A stretch of 64,000 nt of DNA from Gloeomargaritales cyanobacterium VI4D9 (lineage in GTDB: Bacteria > Cyanobacteriota > Cyanobacteriia > Gloeomargaritales > Gloeomargaritaceae). The translations under genes were made by a program, and so were the position numbers. The first letter of the stretch is position 1; the number at the start of each line of letters is the position of its first letter. The stretch is from contig OV696605.1 of assembly GCA_927797885.1 (NCBI GenBank), positions 310,001 to 374,000 of the forward strand, written 5' to 3'. The notes beneath the pieces were generated by a model. That model was not told where the DNA came from. It did no database searches and saw nothing but the letters and a program-made list of their open reading frames with translations. Shown here in pieces: positions 26,159 to 36,010 of the stretch.

Positions 26159-27796
26159 TTAACGCAGGCGATTGGGGCGCAAAATCCGAAACAACAGCCA
26201 AAACCCCAGGGTCATCGCCCCCACCAAAAGTATCCCCGCCCCCAAAAACACCTGGATATTCGCCTGCCCCCGGTCAAAAATGATCGCCGCCCCGATGATA
26301 AACGCCCCCACCACCACACTGTAGGACAGCCGACTGGATGCGGTATCCAACGCCCGCTGGAGCAATTCCACATCCGGGATATGCACCTGCCAGCGCAGAT
26401 TTTCCGAATTCACCCGCTGGAGCAACAACTCCACCTGCCGGGGCGAATCCAAAGACAGGGAACGCAAATCCAACGCCGTCTGCCAGAGGGTCGGCACCCC
26501 ATCCGTGCCCAAAAACTGCTGTTGCAACAACCGCCCCATCAACGGGCGCATTTCCCCCACCAAATCAAACTGGGGGTCCAACTCCCGGCCGATACTTTCC
26601 AAATAGGCCAAGGTGCGCGCCAAAATCCCCATACTCCCCGGGAGCCGCACCCGGTTTTGCCGCGCCGTTTCCAAAATATCGCTGAGTAACTGCCCAAAAT
26701 TCACCTGCCCCAGACTGCGGGGGTAATACCGGCGCAACAACCGCCCAAAATCCTGCTCCAACCGATTCAGGTCATTGGGGCGGGGGGACTCGGACAATTC
26801 CAAGGTCAACTGCACACAGCGGCGGGGTTCCAAAAGCACCAAGGCCAACAGCAATTCCGTGATCAACCCCTGGGTGCGGGGGTCAAAACTGGCCACATTG
26901 CCAAAATCCAACAGCGCCACCTGCCCGTCCTGGAGGTAGAAAAAATTCCCTGGGTGCGGGTCCGCATGGAACAGCCCATCCAGGCAAATCTGCTGAAAAA
27001 ACGCCCGCAACAACATTCGGGCAATCGCAGACCCCTCGGTTTGCGCCGTCGTGCGATACCCCGCCAACAACGGCAGGCCCTCCAGCCATTCCAGCACCAA
27101 CAACCGGGAGGTACTTAATTCCCCATAAACTTTAGGCACCCGTAACGCCCGCACCTCCGGCCAGGGGGACTGCTGTAAATTCGCCCCAATCGTGCGGGTA
27201 AACTGCGCCTCCTGGGTAAAATCCAACTCCTGCAACAGCACCGCACTAAATTCCTCCACTAGAGTTACCAGATTCAAACTCTGCCCCCACTCCGTCTGCT
27301 CCGCCAACGCCGCCAGCGACCGCAGGAGGGTCACATCCTGGTCAATCACCGTGGCAATCCCCGGCCGTTGCACCTTCAGAGCCACCGGGGTGCCATCCGT
27401 CAGGGTCGCACGGTAGGTCTGGCCAATCGAACCAGCCGCCACCGGTTGGGGATGCACATGGGCAAACACCGTTCCATAGGGTTGGGGCAATTCCCGACGA
27501 ATCATCACCTCCATTTCCCCCCAATCCACCGCCGGCACCTTACTTTGCAGGGCACTCAACGCCTGGGTGTAGCGCAAGGGCAGAATATCCGCCCGGGTAC
27601 TCAGCAATTGCCCCAATTTCACATACACCGGCCCCAATTCCACCAAAATCTGCCGCAAGACCGTCGGCGGTGGCAGTTCCGGCTCCCCCACCTTTTTCCC
27701 CAGCAACAACTGCCGCATAAATTTCCAGCCATTCCGCAGGAGAATTTCCGCAATTTCCCCTTGGCGTTCGGTCGTCCGGGCAAAACCAGAGAGCAT
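26159..27796 (-). CDS. ABC1/AarF (UbiB-like) atypical kinase
   Basis: A 545-residue protein of the ADCK/ABC1 family. The N-terminal KxGQ motif is in VYVKLGQLLSTRADILP. The Ala-rich nucleotide loop is AAGSIGQTYRATLTDGTPVAL, with the Lys of VALKVQRPG. The catalytic block is LFHADPHPGNFFYLQDGQVA plus LLDFGNV. Two C-terminal hydrophobic helices (about 490-540) suggest membrane association. Family members act in quinone metabolism or thylakoid lipid homeostasis; cyanobacteria carry several paralogues, so the exact role is unassigned. Confidence 0.9.
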   Translation of the reverse strand: MLSGFARTTERQGEIAEILLRNGWKFMRQLLLGKKVGEPELPPPTVLRQILVELGPVYVKLGQLLSTRADILPLRYTQALSALQSKVPAVDWGEMEVMIRRELPQPYGTVFAHVHPQPVAAGSIGQTYRATLTDGTPVALKVQRPGIATVIDQDVTLLRSLAALAEQTEWGQSLNLVTLVEEFSAVLLQELDFTQEAQFTRTIGANLQQSPWPEVRALRVPKVYGELSTSRLLVLEWLEGLPLLAGYRTTAQTEGSAIARMLLRAFFQQICLDGLFHADPHPGNFFYLQDGQVALLDFGNVASFDPRTQGLITELLLALVLLEPRRCVQLTLELSESPRPNDLNRLEQDFGRLLRRYYPRSLGQVNFGQLLSDILETARQNRVRLPGSMGILARTLAYLESIGRELDPQFDLVGEMRPLMGRLLQQQFLGTDGVPTLWQTALDLRSLSLDSPRQVELLLQRVNSENLRWQVHIPDVELLQRALDTASSRLSYSVVVGAFIIGAAIIFDRGQANIQVFLGAGILLVGAMTLGFWLLFRILRPNRLR

Positions 27797-28063
27797 GATG
27801 GTTTCCGTAGCAGCCAGTTAGGAGGGCACATGACCCGGTTTTCAGTGTAACAGGTCGCTTTACGGCGCATGAAGCGGGTGGGATATGAGTAGCCCAATTT
27901 GAGCAGATGGCTGGTTCCTCACACCCACATACATCGCTGAATTTGTAGGTGGTTCTCATCTTGGTAATGCTCAAAAAAGCGTGACAAGGATTATCAGGGG
28001 GGTAGGTTGTTCCACATCTCCAGGCAAACCAGTAGAAGTAACCAGGTGTGAACCGTAGGGTTG

Positions 28064-28633
28064 GACATTGCTCAAATACCCACGGGATAAGAATTCCCGA
28101 GAATTTAACCCCTCATTCTACCAAGGAATTGGGAAACCCTAACCTATGTAATGATAGCCACTCCGTTACAGTCTATTTATAAATTAAGGGATACAAAAAG
28201 TACTGATTATTCTAAAAATTCAATATAATTGACCTATGACAAGTGGAATTTTAGCTGTATCCTATCATAATGAAAAAGACTGTAACAACGCATCGTTTCT
28301 TTTGCAATAACGCCGAAATAACAAAGCATCACTTGCATGGTAGTGCTATCCAAGTAATTGTTTATTATTACAATTTTATTACAATTTAGTATCATGTCTT
28401 CCTAAAGGAGTGGATGCCATTCCAGACGATAGGCTCTCTAGGTTCTCGGTAGTTAATTCCCGCCAAGCCCTATCTCATGGGTATTTGAGCAATGTCTCAT
28501 CCACTATTCACCCATGACGCTTTTGCTTAGAGAGGCAAAGCCACCGACCTAACGGAGAATCCTTGTGACCATTTCTTGAGCATTACAAAGATAGCGCTAC
28601 CCTATAATGAAGCATTACTTGGATAGCACTACC
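28064..28633. repeat. Mosaic of two interlocked inverted repeats
   Basis: An exact 19-bp inverted repeat (GACATTGCTCAAATACCCA at 28064-28082, its complement at 28478-28496) surrounds a family C element. It overlaps an exact 20-bp inverted repeat (28339-28358 and 28614-28633, GGTAGTGCTATCCAAGTAAT). The left arm of the second starts the segment that resembles 5888-5972. No protein frame is convincing. This looks like layered remnants of two unidentified elements. Confidence 0.6.
28169..28282 (-). repeat. Family C element
   Basis: 114 bp, ends CAGTCTATTTATAAATTAAG and GAAAAAGACTG, TA on both sides (28167-28168 and 28283-28284). The interior is AT-richer than other copies. Confidence 0.8.
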
Positions 28634-28658
28634 CAAATAGGATTGCTATATCTAAAGC

Positions 28659-29766
28659 CACAAGTGTTGAATCCTGCAATAAAACTTTACATATTTAGGC
28701 GTGGGACGACCCGATTGAGCCAATGGACAAAATTCCACTCCTGCCGTATTAAGATTTGTATATATCGGAACTTATCTGCCAATTTACTTCCGTACATCCG
28801 TGGAACTTTTAACAGTTGCAATATCAAGTAAACTATTAAAATTACATAAATTTGAATGGTAATTCCATTCAAATTTTTACTCATCATTTTATCGAGCTTT
28901 AAGTTCATCTTTAGAAATTTCCATAGTACCTCTATCGCCCAGCGTTGTCTATAGGCTTCCCCTATCTCTTCATTACTCATTACATCCTCAGGAATATTGG
29001 TAGCTAAATAATAGTCTACTTTCTGTTGAACATTGCCAAAACAAACTACTCTCGCCTTACCTCGTTCTGTGGTGATATGATAGTTTTCATCCCATTTCCA
29101 ATTCGACTTAATACGGATAATAAAAAGGGCATCATTTTCGATAAATTGTTCAAATACTTTGTGACTGCAAAACCCTCTATCCCCGACTGCGACTCCATTT
29201 TCCGGTAGCATTTTCACAATATCTTCACCAAAATTAATCTCATGTGCCTGTCCAGGACTAACAATTAAATGACCAGTAGATTTCGTATCTTGATTCAAAG
29301 TGGTTATTAACTTTACTTGGCGATAGCCTTGGAGCCAAAATAACTTACTCATCAGCGGTATTACGGTAGCATCAAAAGGACATAAAACCAACCTCTTTTC
29401 AGGATGAGCTTCCTCAATATAATGCAATAATTTATGATAAAGATGCATAAAAATTTGTGGGTCTCTTGTCTTGTTCGCCTTAGAAAACGTGGATAAGTCA
29501 ACCTTAATGCCCGCATGATTTAATTGGTAAAATAAGTCCCGTAAACTGTTGATTCCTTTGTCTAAAATGCCAGCAAACCAGATTGAACAAAATAAGCGAG
29601 AATTTAGAACTGGATAATCATTAGTTGGCAGGTCTTTGAGTAAAAATTTGACAATCCCGGGAAAAGAATTGAATTTCATAGTTGTTTCATGTTTTGGTTT
29701 ATATGAATTAGAATACCATATTTTGACCCCTCTTTTTCTGCCTTTACCTACCTTTCAACACTTCTG
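28659..29766 (-). mobile_element. IS4-family insertion sequence, copy 1
   Basis: 1108 bp with imperfect terminal repeats CA(C/G)AAGTGTTGAA. It contains one transposase gene and is the same length as copy 2 at 61561-62668. The flanking 9-mers (ATCTAAAGC left, AAGATGAGA right) do not match, unlike copy 2, so the two sides are not a simple insertion product. The right end abuts a truncated reading frame (29767-30095). On the left lies a family A right-end fragment (CAAATAGGATTGCTATA). Confidence 0.93.
28687..29679 (-). CDS. IS4-family transposase (copy 1)
   Basis: 330 residues, intact. The DDE core is seen as CPFDATVIPLMS (first Asp), VAVGDRGFCSHKVFEQF (second Asp) and YRQRWAIEVLWKFLK, which is a canonical Y-(2)-R-(3)-E-(6)-K signature of the IS4 family. 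The translation is identical to that of copy 2, so one is a very recent duplicate. AT-rich like the accessory genes next to it. Confidence 0.95.
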   Translation of the reverse strand: MKFNSFPGIVKFLLKDLPTNDYPVLNSRLFCSIWFAGILDKGINSLRDLFYQLNHAGIKVDLSTFSKANKTRDPQIFMHLYHKLLHYIEEAHPEKRLVLCPFDATVIPLMSKLFWLQGYRQVKLITTLNQDTKSTGHLIVSPGQAHEINFGEDIVKMLPENGVAVGDRGFCSHKVFEQFIENDALFIIRIKSNWKWDENYHITTERGKARVVCFGNVQQKVDYYLATNIPEDVMSNEEIGEAYRQRWAIEVLWKFLKMNLKLDKMMSKNLNGITIQIYVILIVYLILQLLKVPRMYGSKLADKFRYIQILIRQEWNFVHWLNRVVPRLNM

Positions 29767-30095
29767 AAGATGAGACATTTGTAGATTTTATGAACCAGAA
29801 GCTAGAGGAAAAAATTAAGCATCTAATGGATAATCCGCTAAAGTGGTGTGGTGAATACCGTCCTCGAATTGAGAAACTAATTAGCGAAATCCGTGCTTAC
29901 CATTCTGAGCATATCAACTTCTCCTTGGTAAAAATCTTTGCAGGTACGACTATTGAAAGCCTAGATGCGAAGGCTCACAAAGGTATTCTTCCAGAGTTAA
30001 TTCAGCGAATAGACAGCGGTGTAAAACAGTCAGACAGCCTTGTAAAACAATCTGATCAAGCAGTTTTGCCTGTACCTGTGGAAGAAGATGATTGA
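29767..30095 (+). CDS. 5'-truncated ORF upstream of zorA-like gene
   Basis: The ATG at 29790 gives 101 residues (MNQKLEEKIKHLMDNPLKWC), but the frame is open without a stop back through EDETFVDF to the IS boundary at 29766/29767. The native gene therefore probably began further upstream and lost its 5' part. The C-terminal part has a short duplication (VKQSDSLVKQSDQAV) and an acidic end. Its last 8 bases overlap the zorA-like start, so it is translationally coupled to the motor pair. I do not recognise the family. Whether ATG 29790 rescues a functional product is unknown. Confidence 0.6.
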
Positions 30096-31812
30096 TAATC
30101 TGATAAGTTTAATTAGCGAATATATTGACAGATCATCCTTACTGAAGATATTCCTAGGGATAGGGTTGGTAATTGCTTTAATTAGTTTTGTTTTAAGATG
30201 GTTATTGTATCGAAGGTTGATAGACCTTATCCGATGGGCATCGACTGTTGATTCTTCTAGTGTTCAAGCCCCAAAACTCATTCGCAGTTTACGGGAGAGT
30301 ATCATGAACCTTTCGGCAGAAGAGCTAGGCAATGTTAACACAGTTGCCTTAGTAATGTATAACTTTACTAGTGAAAAACTCTTCCGAAAGTTAACACTAG
30401 AGAAAGCAGAGCATCTTACCCGAATTACCCCAAACTTACTAGTTGCTATTGGTCTATTAGGAACATTTCTAGGAATTACTATGAATCTTAGCAGTGTTGC
30501 CAGTGGTCTTATGGAAATAGATAGTTCGGCAACGACTACTATTTCTCTAACAGATTTGATTGAACGACTTAAACAGCCCTTAGAGGGTATGGCAGTTGCT
30601 TTTGTATCTAGCTTTTTCTGCTTGATATTAGGAATATTGGTTACCCTAGCGAACTCATTCTTGAATACCGATTTGGCAAAGCAATATCTTTTATCAGAAT
30701 TAGAATTTCGCCTTGATAAACTGGCGGGTCAGAGACAAAATCCTACGGGACGACTAATTCAATCAATTTCAGATAACTTTAGAATTTTTTTGGACAACTT
30801 TCAGGTAACTGTGAGGGATGCAATCGAAAGACCGCTTGAGCGGGAAATGTCACAACTTAGACAAATGAATCAAGAAAATGTAAAACTTGCCAATGATATA
30901 TTTATGAGATTTGACAGTGTCAGCGGAACTTTTATAGTCAGCTCACAGACTTTTGAACGTGCTGTTGATTTTCTACAAGAAATTGTTCTTTCCGAACAGT
31001 TCAGTAGGGCTGTAAGACAACTCTCACAACTCATTCAAGCTGTAGATAAAGCTAGTCAGACACAAATCAATTTGCAAAGGATCGCTGAGCAATTCGATAA
31101 TATCACTAATTCACTAGACCACATTCTGGCAATTCTTGGACAACTACCTAATAGTCTTGAAAGTATAAATCAAAACCTTGCCGAAGCTTCTAATTTGAAT
31201 CAGGAAAGAATCACAAGCATTATTGATAACCTAGGGGTTTTGATGACTCTTAGCCGAGATAACCAGGAAACGTATAACCAACTACTTGCCCGTCTTGAAA
31301 GTATAAATCAAAACCTTGCCGAAGCTTCTAATTTGAATCAGGAAAGAATCACAAGCATTGTTGATAACCTAGGGGTTTTGATGACTCTTAGCCGAGATAA
31401 CCAGGAAACGTATAACCAACTACTTGCCCGTCTTGAAAGTATAAATCAAAACCTTGCCGAAGCCTCTAATTTGAATCAGGAAAGAATCACAAGCATTGTT
31501 GATAACCTAGGGGTTTTGATGACTCTTAGCCGAGATAACCAGGAAACGTATAACCAACTACTTGCCCGCCTTGAAAGGGTAAATCAAAGTGTTGTCGAAG
31601 CTTCTAGTTTGAATCAGCAAGAAATTATCAGGAGCATTAATAAGATGCAAGAACTGATTGTTTCAAATCTGGAGTTTCAGAAGAAACTATCTGCCTACTT
31701 TGATAATTTAAGCGCAATGATTGCTAAGGTAGTCAATCAAGGAGTAAATCAATTTCGGGTACAGGAGTTTACTAATGAGCAAATGGATGAAAGTGATGAT
31801 AAAATTTGTTAA
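30088..31812 (+). CDS. ZorA-like MotA/TolQ/ExbB proton-channel protein with long repeat tail
   Basis: A 574-residue membrane protein. It has three hydrophobic segments, at about 17-40, 115-138 (NLLVAIGLLGTFLGITMNL) and 167-190 (AVAFVSSFFCLILGILVTLA). The second and third form the MotA/ExbB-type stator core. From about residue 210 to the end it is a hydrophilic, helix-forming tail, as in ZorA of Zorya defence systems. Residues 357-494 are three consecutive 46-residue repeats (start LESINQNLAEASNLNQERIT), with a diverged fourth beginning at 495. It overlaps the truncated ORF upstream and precedes the OmpA-like gene by 46 bases. Zorya identity is inferred from architecture and pairing; MotA-type motors with other roles exist. 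Confidence 0.75.
   Translation: MIDNLISLISEYIDRSSLLKIFLGIGLVIALISFVLRWLLYRRLIDLIRWASTVDSSSVQAPKLIRSLRESIMNLSAEELGNVNTVALVMYNFTSEKLFRKLTLEKAEHLTRITPNLLVAIGLLGTFLGITMNLSSVASGLMEIDSSATTTISLTDLIERLKQPLEGMAVAFVSSFFCLILGILVTLANSFLNTDLAKQYLLSELEFRLDKLAGQRQNPTGRLIQSISDNFRIFLDNFQVTVRDAIERPLEREMSQLRQMNQENVKLANDIFMRFDSVSGTFIVSSQTFERAVDFLQEIVLSEQFSRAVRQLSQLIQAVDKASQTQINLQRIAEQFDNITNSLDHILAILGQLPNSLESINQNLAEASNLNQERITSIIDNLGVLMTLSRDNQETYNQLLARLESINQNLAEASNLNQERITSIVDNLGVLMTLSRDNQETYNQLLARLESINQNLAEASNLNQERITSIVDNLGVLMTLSRDNQETYNQLLARLERVNQSVVEASSLNQQEIIRSINKMQELIVSNLEFQKKLSAYFDNLSAMIAKVVNQGVNQFRVQEFTNEQMDESDDKIC
31156..31569 (+). repeat. Three 138-bp in-frame tandem repeats in the ZorA-like tail
   Basis: Units at 31156-31293, 31294-31431 and 31432-31569, each beginning CTTGAAAGTATAAATC and nearly identical (ATT/GTT in unit 1, GCTTCT/GCCTCT in unit 3). 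A diverged fourth unit starts at 31570. 138 is a multiple of three, so gain or loss of a unit changes tail length by 46 residues without breaking the frame. Confidence 0.97.
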
Positions 31813-31858
31813 TATTTTCATTGATTGTTGTCCAGTGCTATCTTACCTTTAAGTTCCT

Positions 31859-32512
31859 ATGCGTCAGACTCGTCGCTACTCAGTACAAAAATCTGATGAG
31901 CTCAATGTGTGGATATCGCTGAGCGATTTAATGGCTGGAAGCCTTCTGATTTTAAGTCTGATGAGTTTTTTATTCTTTGCTCTTACTATTTTAAGCAAGA
32001 AGAAGGAAGGACTGCCCCTTGATGTTCCACCCATCATCATTATTCCTGATGATAGGGCATTTCGTTTTCCTGTAGGTAGTGCTCAATTGTCCCAGCCTTT
32101 GCGACAGTATATTTGGGGAAGCTTAACTCAAACTATTGTAACTAATCGCCGGAAATACAGGATTGACACAATCGAAGTCATTGGTCATACAGATGGTCAA
32201 CCTAATCAGATACCAAATGGCAATCTCGATTCATTGTTAGAAAATTCAGTAGCGGCAAAAAGACTAGATTCCCTAATCCCAAGCTCAAATGTAGATTTAG
32301 GACTGATGCGAGCATTGGCAATTACTATTGAACTGTACAAAGTTCAAACAAAGAAATACGAACTTAAAGGACTACAGTTTCGTGCTTACTCTGCAGGACA
32401 ACTTTACTTGCCCAATGGTAGTTTTGCTCTTCCTGACCGCAGCCCTGATAACTCTCGCCGTCGGATTGAGGTGCGTTTCATCCGATCCGCAACCACTAAA
32501 GTTATGAAGTAA
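31859..32512 (+). CDS. ZorB-like protein: single membrane helix plus OmpA-like domain
   Basis: 217 residues. The N-terminus NVWISLSDLMAGSLLILSLM has one membrane helix (about 24-46) preceded by Asp23, at the position where MotB-type stator subunits carry the proton-binding Asp. The periplasmic part (about 60-217) has the OmpA/MotB peptidoglycan-binding features EVIGHTDGQP, SVAAKRLDSLI and NSRRRIEVRF. Together with the upstream gene it would form a cell-wall-anchored, proton-driven complex of the Zorya ZorAB type. No ZorC, ZorD (helicase) or ZorE (nuclease) follows; the next kilobase is repeats and the convergent groEL. Confidence 0.78.
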   Translation: MRQTRRYSVQKSDELNVWISLSDLMAGSLLILSLMSFLFFALTILSKKKEGLPLDVPPIIIIPDDRAFRFPVGSAQLSQPLRQYIWGSLTQTIVTNRRKYRIDTIEVIGHTDGQPNQIPNGNLDSLLENSVAAKRLDSLIPSSNVDLGLMRALAITIELYKVQTKKYELKGLQFRAYSAGQLYLPNGSFALPDRSPDNSRRRIEVRFIRSATTKVMK

Positions 32513-32544
32513 ATTCAGCAATCCCAAAATGATGGGTCAAAAAT

Positions 32545-32861
32545 TAACACTTCTATTTATTGATTTTTGTATTTACACAATGGGGCTGATAGCACAGCCA
32601 TAAATCCCATTCCTTGATTGGCAATTATCAATAACCCAGGGGTCAGAAGTGTTGAATCTTAAGATTTTGAGGGTTTGTGCCAAAATGTGCATCTAATCTG
32701 ATGATACAAAACATTGTCATTTGGGAGCCAAATTCTCATTTATAACGAAAAATCTTCTCATTAAGTGTTTTGCCTGACTCGAATTTATGAACTTTTATTC
32801 CAGGGTTCAACACTACTGCCCAGGGGTTATTCGCAATAGCCGTGAATAAATAGAGGTGCCC
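32545..32861 (-). repeat. Family B element interrupted by a family D MITE
   Basis: Two halves of one B element (32545-32643 and 32819-32861, right end AATAGAGGTGCCC) are separated by the D element at 32644-32818. Removing D and one copy of its 9-bp duplication restores the continuous B sequence ATAACCCAGGGGTTATTC. The left end is degenerate (AACACTTCTATTTATTG). Confidence 0.85.
32644..32818 (-). mobile_element. Family D MITE, copy 2, with 9-bp target duplication
   Basis: 175 bp, ends CAGAAGTGTTGAA and TTCAACACTACTG, flanked by the perfect direct repeat CCCAGGGGT (32635-32643 and 32819-32827). It is the same length as copy 1 at 20351, in the opposite orientation. Confidence 0.93.
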
Positions 32862-32961
32862 TGAATTCTCTAACTGTTCATCTTGACTCAAATCAGCTTA
32901 GCTCACCAGAAAGGATACGCAATAGGCACTTACAGCAATCATTTTCCAGCAAACTTCTTAT

Positions 32962-33102
32962 GGGCACCTCTATTTATTTGAGCCAACCCATAGCCTACGT
33001 GGCGTAGCCATAAATCTCATTGTTAGCATACCCATAATTATCCAGAACCAAGGGCAGGGGTGCCCCCCGGCGACCGCTAACTTTAAATTTATAGAGGTGC
33101 CC
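32962..33102 (+). repeat. Family B element with TTAT duplication
   Basis: 141 bp, ends GGGCACCTCTATTTATTTG and TTTATAGAGGTGCCC, flanked by TTAT on both sides (32958-32961 and 33103-33106). The interior carries a GC-rich hairpin core like that of family A. Confidence 0.85.
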
Positions 33103-33219
33103 TTATGGGATTGCCGTTCTAATCTCTAATAGGTTTCTTATAGTACCCTTCATCCTACCGCAACCCACCTGGGCTGATAAATCATGGAATTTGGTCAGTG
33201 GTTTGCACTCACACCTCTG

Positions 33220-33318
33220 TAGTAATCCTAACTGGGTTGAGAACAGGGGTCGCAGGGGCACTGCTCTCGCCCTTGGTTTTGGAAAATTTTTGTTTGTAAA
33301 TCCAAGTAGTATTGCCAT
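33220..33318 (-). repeat. Family A element, degenerate
   Basis: Starts TAGTAATCCTAA, contains GGGGTCGCAGGGGCACTGC and CCTTGGTTTTGGAAAATTTTTG, and ends at a decayed TAGTATTGCCA. It lies downstream of groEL, before its terminator. Confidence 0.65.
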
Positions 33319-33360
33319 ATTCGTTAATCCAATTAATCCAATAGGGTTGCCATGTCCACA

Positions 33361-33383
33361 AAAAAACCCCCATGGCTGGGGGT
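33361..33383 (-). terminator. Rho-independent terminator of groESL
   Basis: Read on the minus strand: CCCCC, loop AGCCAT, GGGGG, then seven T. It lies 52 bases after the groEL stop. Confidence 0.85.
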
Positions 33384-33434
33384 CAAGGTTAATCATTCAT
33401 TAGCAAAATGAGCAACTATTGCTTCAGCGTGGGG

Positions 33435-35078
<1,644 letters not shown>

Positions 35079-35084
35079 TCAGGG

Positions 35085-35396
35085 TTACTTAACCGTAGCG
35101 AGAATGTCTTTTTCCGCCAGCAGGACGTATTCCTCACTGCCGATCTTGATTTCTGTGCCAGCGTACTTGGAGTACAGCACCTTGTCGCCAACTTTGACTT
35201 CCAGGGGCTGCCGTTTCCCATCCTCATCCCGTTTGCCAGGGCCCACGGCGGCTACTTCGCCAATTTGGGGTTTTTCCTTGGCGGTGTCGGGCAGGAGGAT
35301 GCCCCCGGCGGTTTTTTCCTCAGATTGACTCACTTTCACCAGTACCCGGTCTCCCAACGGGGTGACGGTGGAGACATTCAACGTGATGGTTGCCAT
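35085..35396 (-). CDS. groES: 10-kDa co-chaperonin GroES
   Basis: 103 residues from ATG 35396 ([20 protein letters not shown]); the open frame extends 7 codons further without family match. The mobile-loop region [20 protein letters not shown] and the C-terminal [15 protein letters not shown] are typical. It forms the lid of GroEL and sits 21 bases upstream of groEL on the same transcript. Confidence 0.97.
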   Translation of the reverse strand: MATITLNVSTVTPLGDRVLVKVSQSEEKTAGGILLPDTAKEKPQIGEVAAVGPGKRDEDGKRQPLEVKVGDKVLYSKYAGTEIKIGSEEYVLLAEKDILATVK

Positions 35397-35462
35397 AAAT
35401 GACGCTCCCAATGTCACTAAGATTAGACCTGGAGTGGCAGTCCAGCGGTTTGAAACCCTGAC

Positions 35463-35489
35463 CTAGCACTCTCAGCCTTCGAGTGCTAA
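35463..35489 (-). promoter_or_regulatory. CIRCE operator (HrcA site)
   Basis: CTAGCACTC, nine-base spacer TCAGCCTTC, GAGTGCTAA: 8 of 9 positions form the perfect CIRCE inverted repeat. It is 67 bases upstream of the groES ATG. This predicts repression of groESL by HrcA and release at heat shock. Confidence 0.95.
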
Positions 35490-35643
35490 TTTAGCGTACC
35501 CGGTGCCGGGACTTGGGTACGGGTTTCCGAACTGGGGGTTGTGTGAATCAGCGCAAAGTTTTGTGGGGAAGTATGACAAAGGGTGGGGAGAGGGGGAAGG
35601 GTTGGCTTTAGGATAGGGGTGATTGATTTCTGGAGTGTTGCCC

Positions 35644-35898
35644 ATGAGTTCCCTACTGTTGACCGTACCGACGACGGTGCCCTGGTCCCCCAGTGTGGCT
35701 GTGGTGATGGTGGGTTGCAATTTGTTTGCGGTGGCGATTGGTTATTACGCCATCGAGGGCAAGGGGGTGGGGCCGGCTCTGCCTTTGCCGGAATTATTCA
35801 AAGGGTTTGGGGTACCGGAGTTGTTGGCGACGGCGGCGCTGGGGCATCTGTTGGGGACGGGGATGGTGCTGGGTTTGGCCAATTCGGGACTGCTCTAA
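35644..35898 (+). CDS. psaK: Photosystem I subunit PsaK
   Basis: 84 residues from ATG 35644 (MSSLLLTVPTTVPWSPSVAV). Two membrane helices (about 15-35 and 58-80) are joined by the loop YYAIEGKGVGPALPLPELF, and the second helix reads LATAALGHLLGTGMVLGL. PsaK sits at the edge of photosystem I near the IsiA/antenna interface. Confidence 0.92.
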   Translation: MSSLLLTVPTTVPWSPSVAVVMVGCNLFAVAIGYYAIEGKGVGPALPLPELFKGFGVPELLATAALGHLLGTGMVLGLANSGLL

Positions 35899-36010
35899 GA
35901 TAATTCTGAATTGATCTGGCATTGAATTAAATAATGCCCAGCCCTTGGGGCGATGAATCCCCTGTCCCGACTTCTTACAATAGAGATAGTGACGTTTGGG
36001 GGTACAGGCA

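Noticed and set aside
31156-31569. Tandem repeats considered as a CRISPR array
   Set aside because: Units are 138 bp, contiguous, in frame and translated; there are no spacers and no cas genes in the window.
30088-32512. Flagellar MotAB or TolQR identity for the motor pair
   Set aside because: Unicellular cyanobacteria lack flagella, the tail is far longer than in TolQ or MotA, and no TolA/TolB/Pal genes are near; still possible as a non-defence motor.
33103-33396. Open frames between zorB-like gene and groEL as possible effectors
   Set aside because: They are translations of family A/B repeats and of the groEL terminator.
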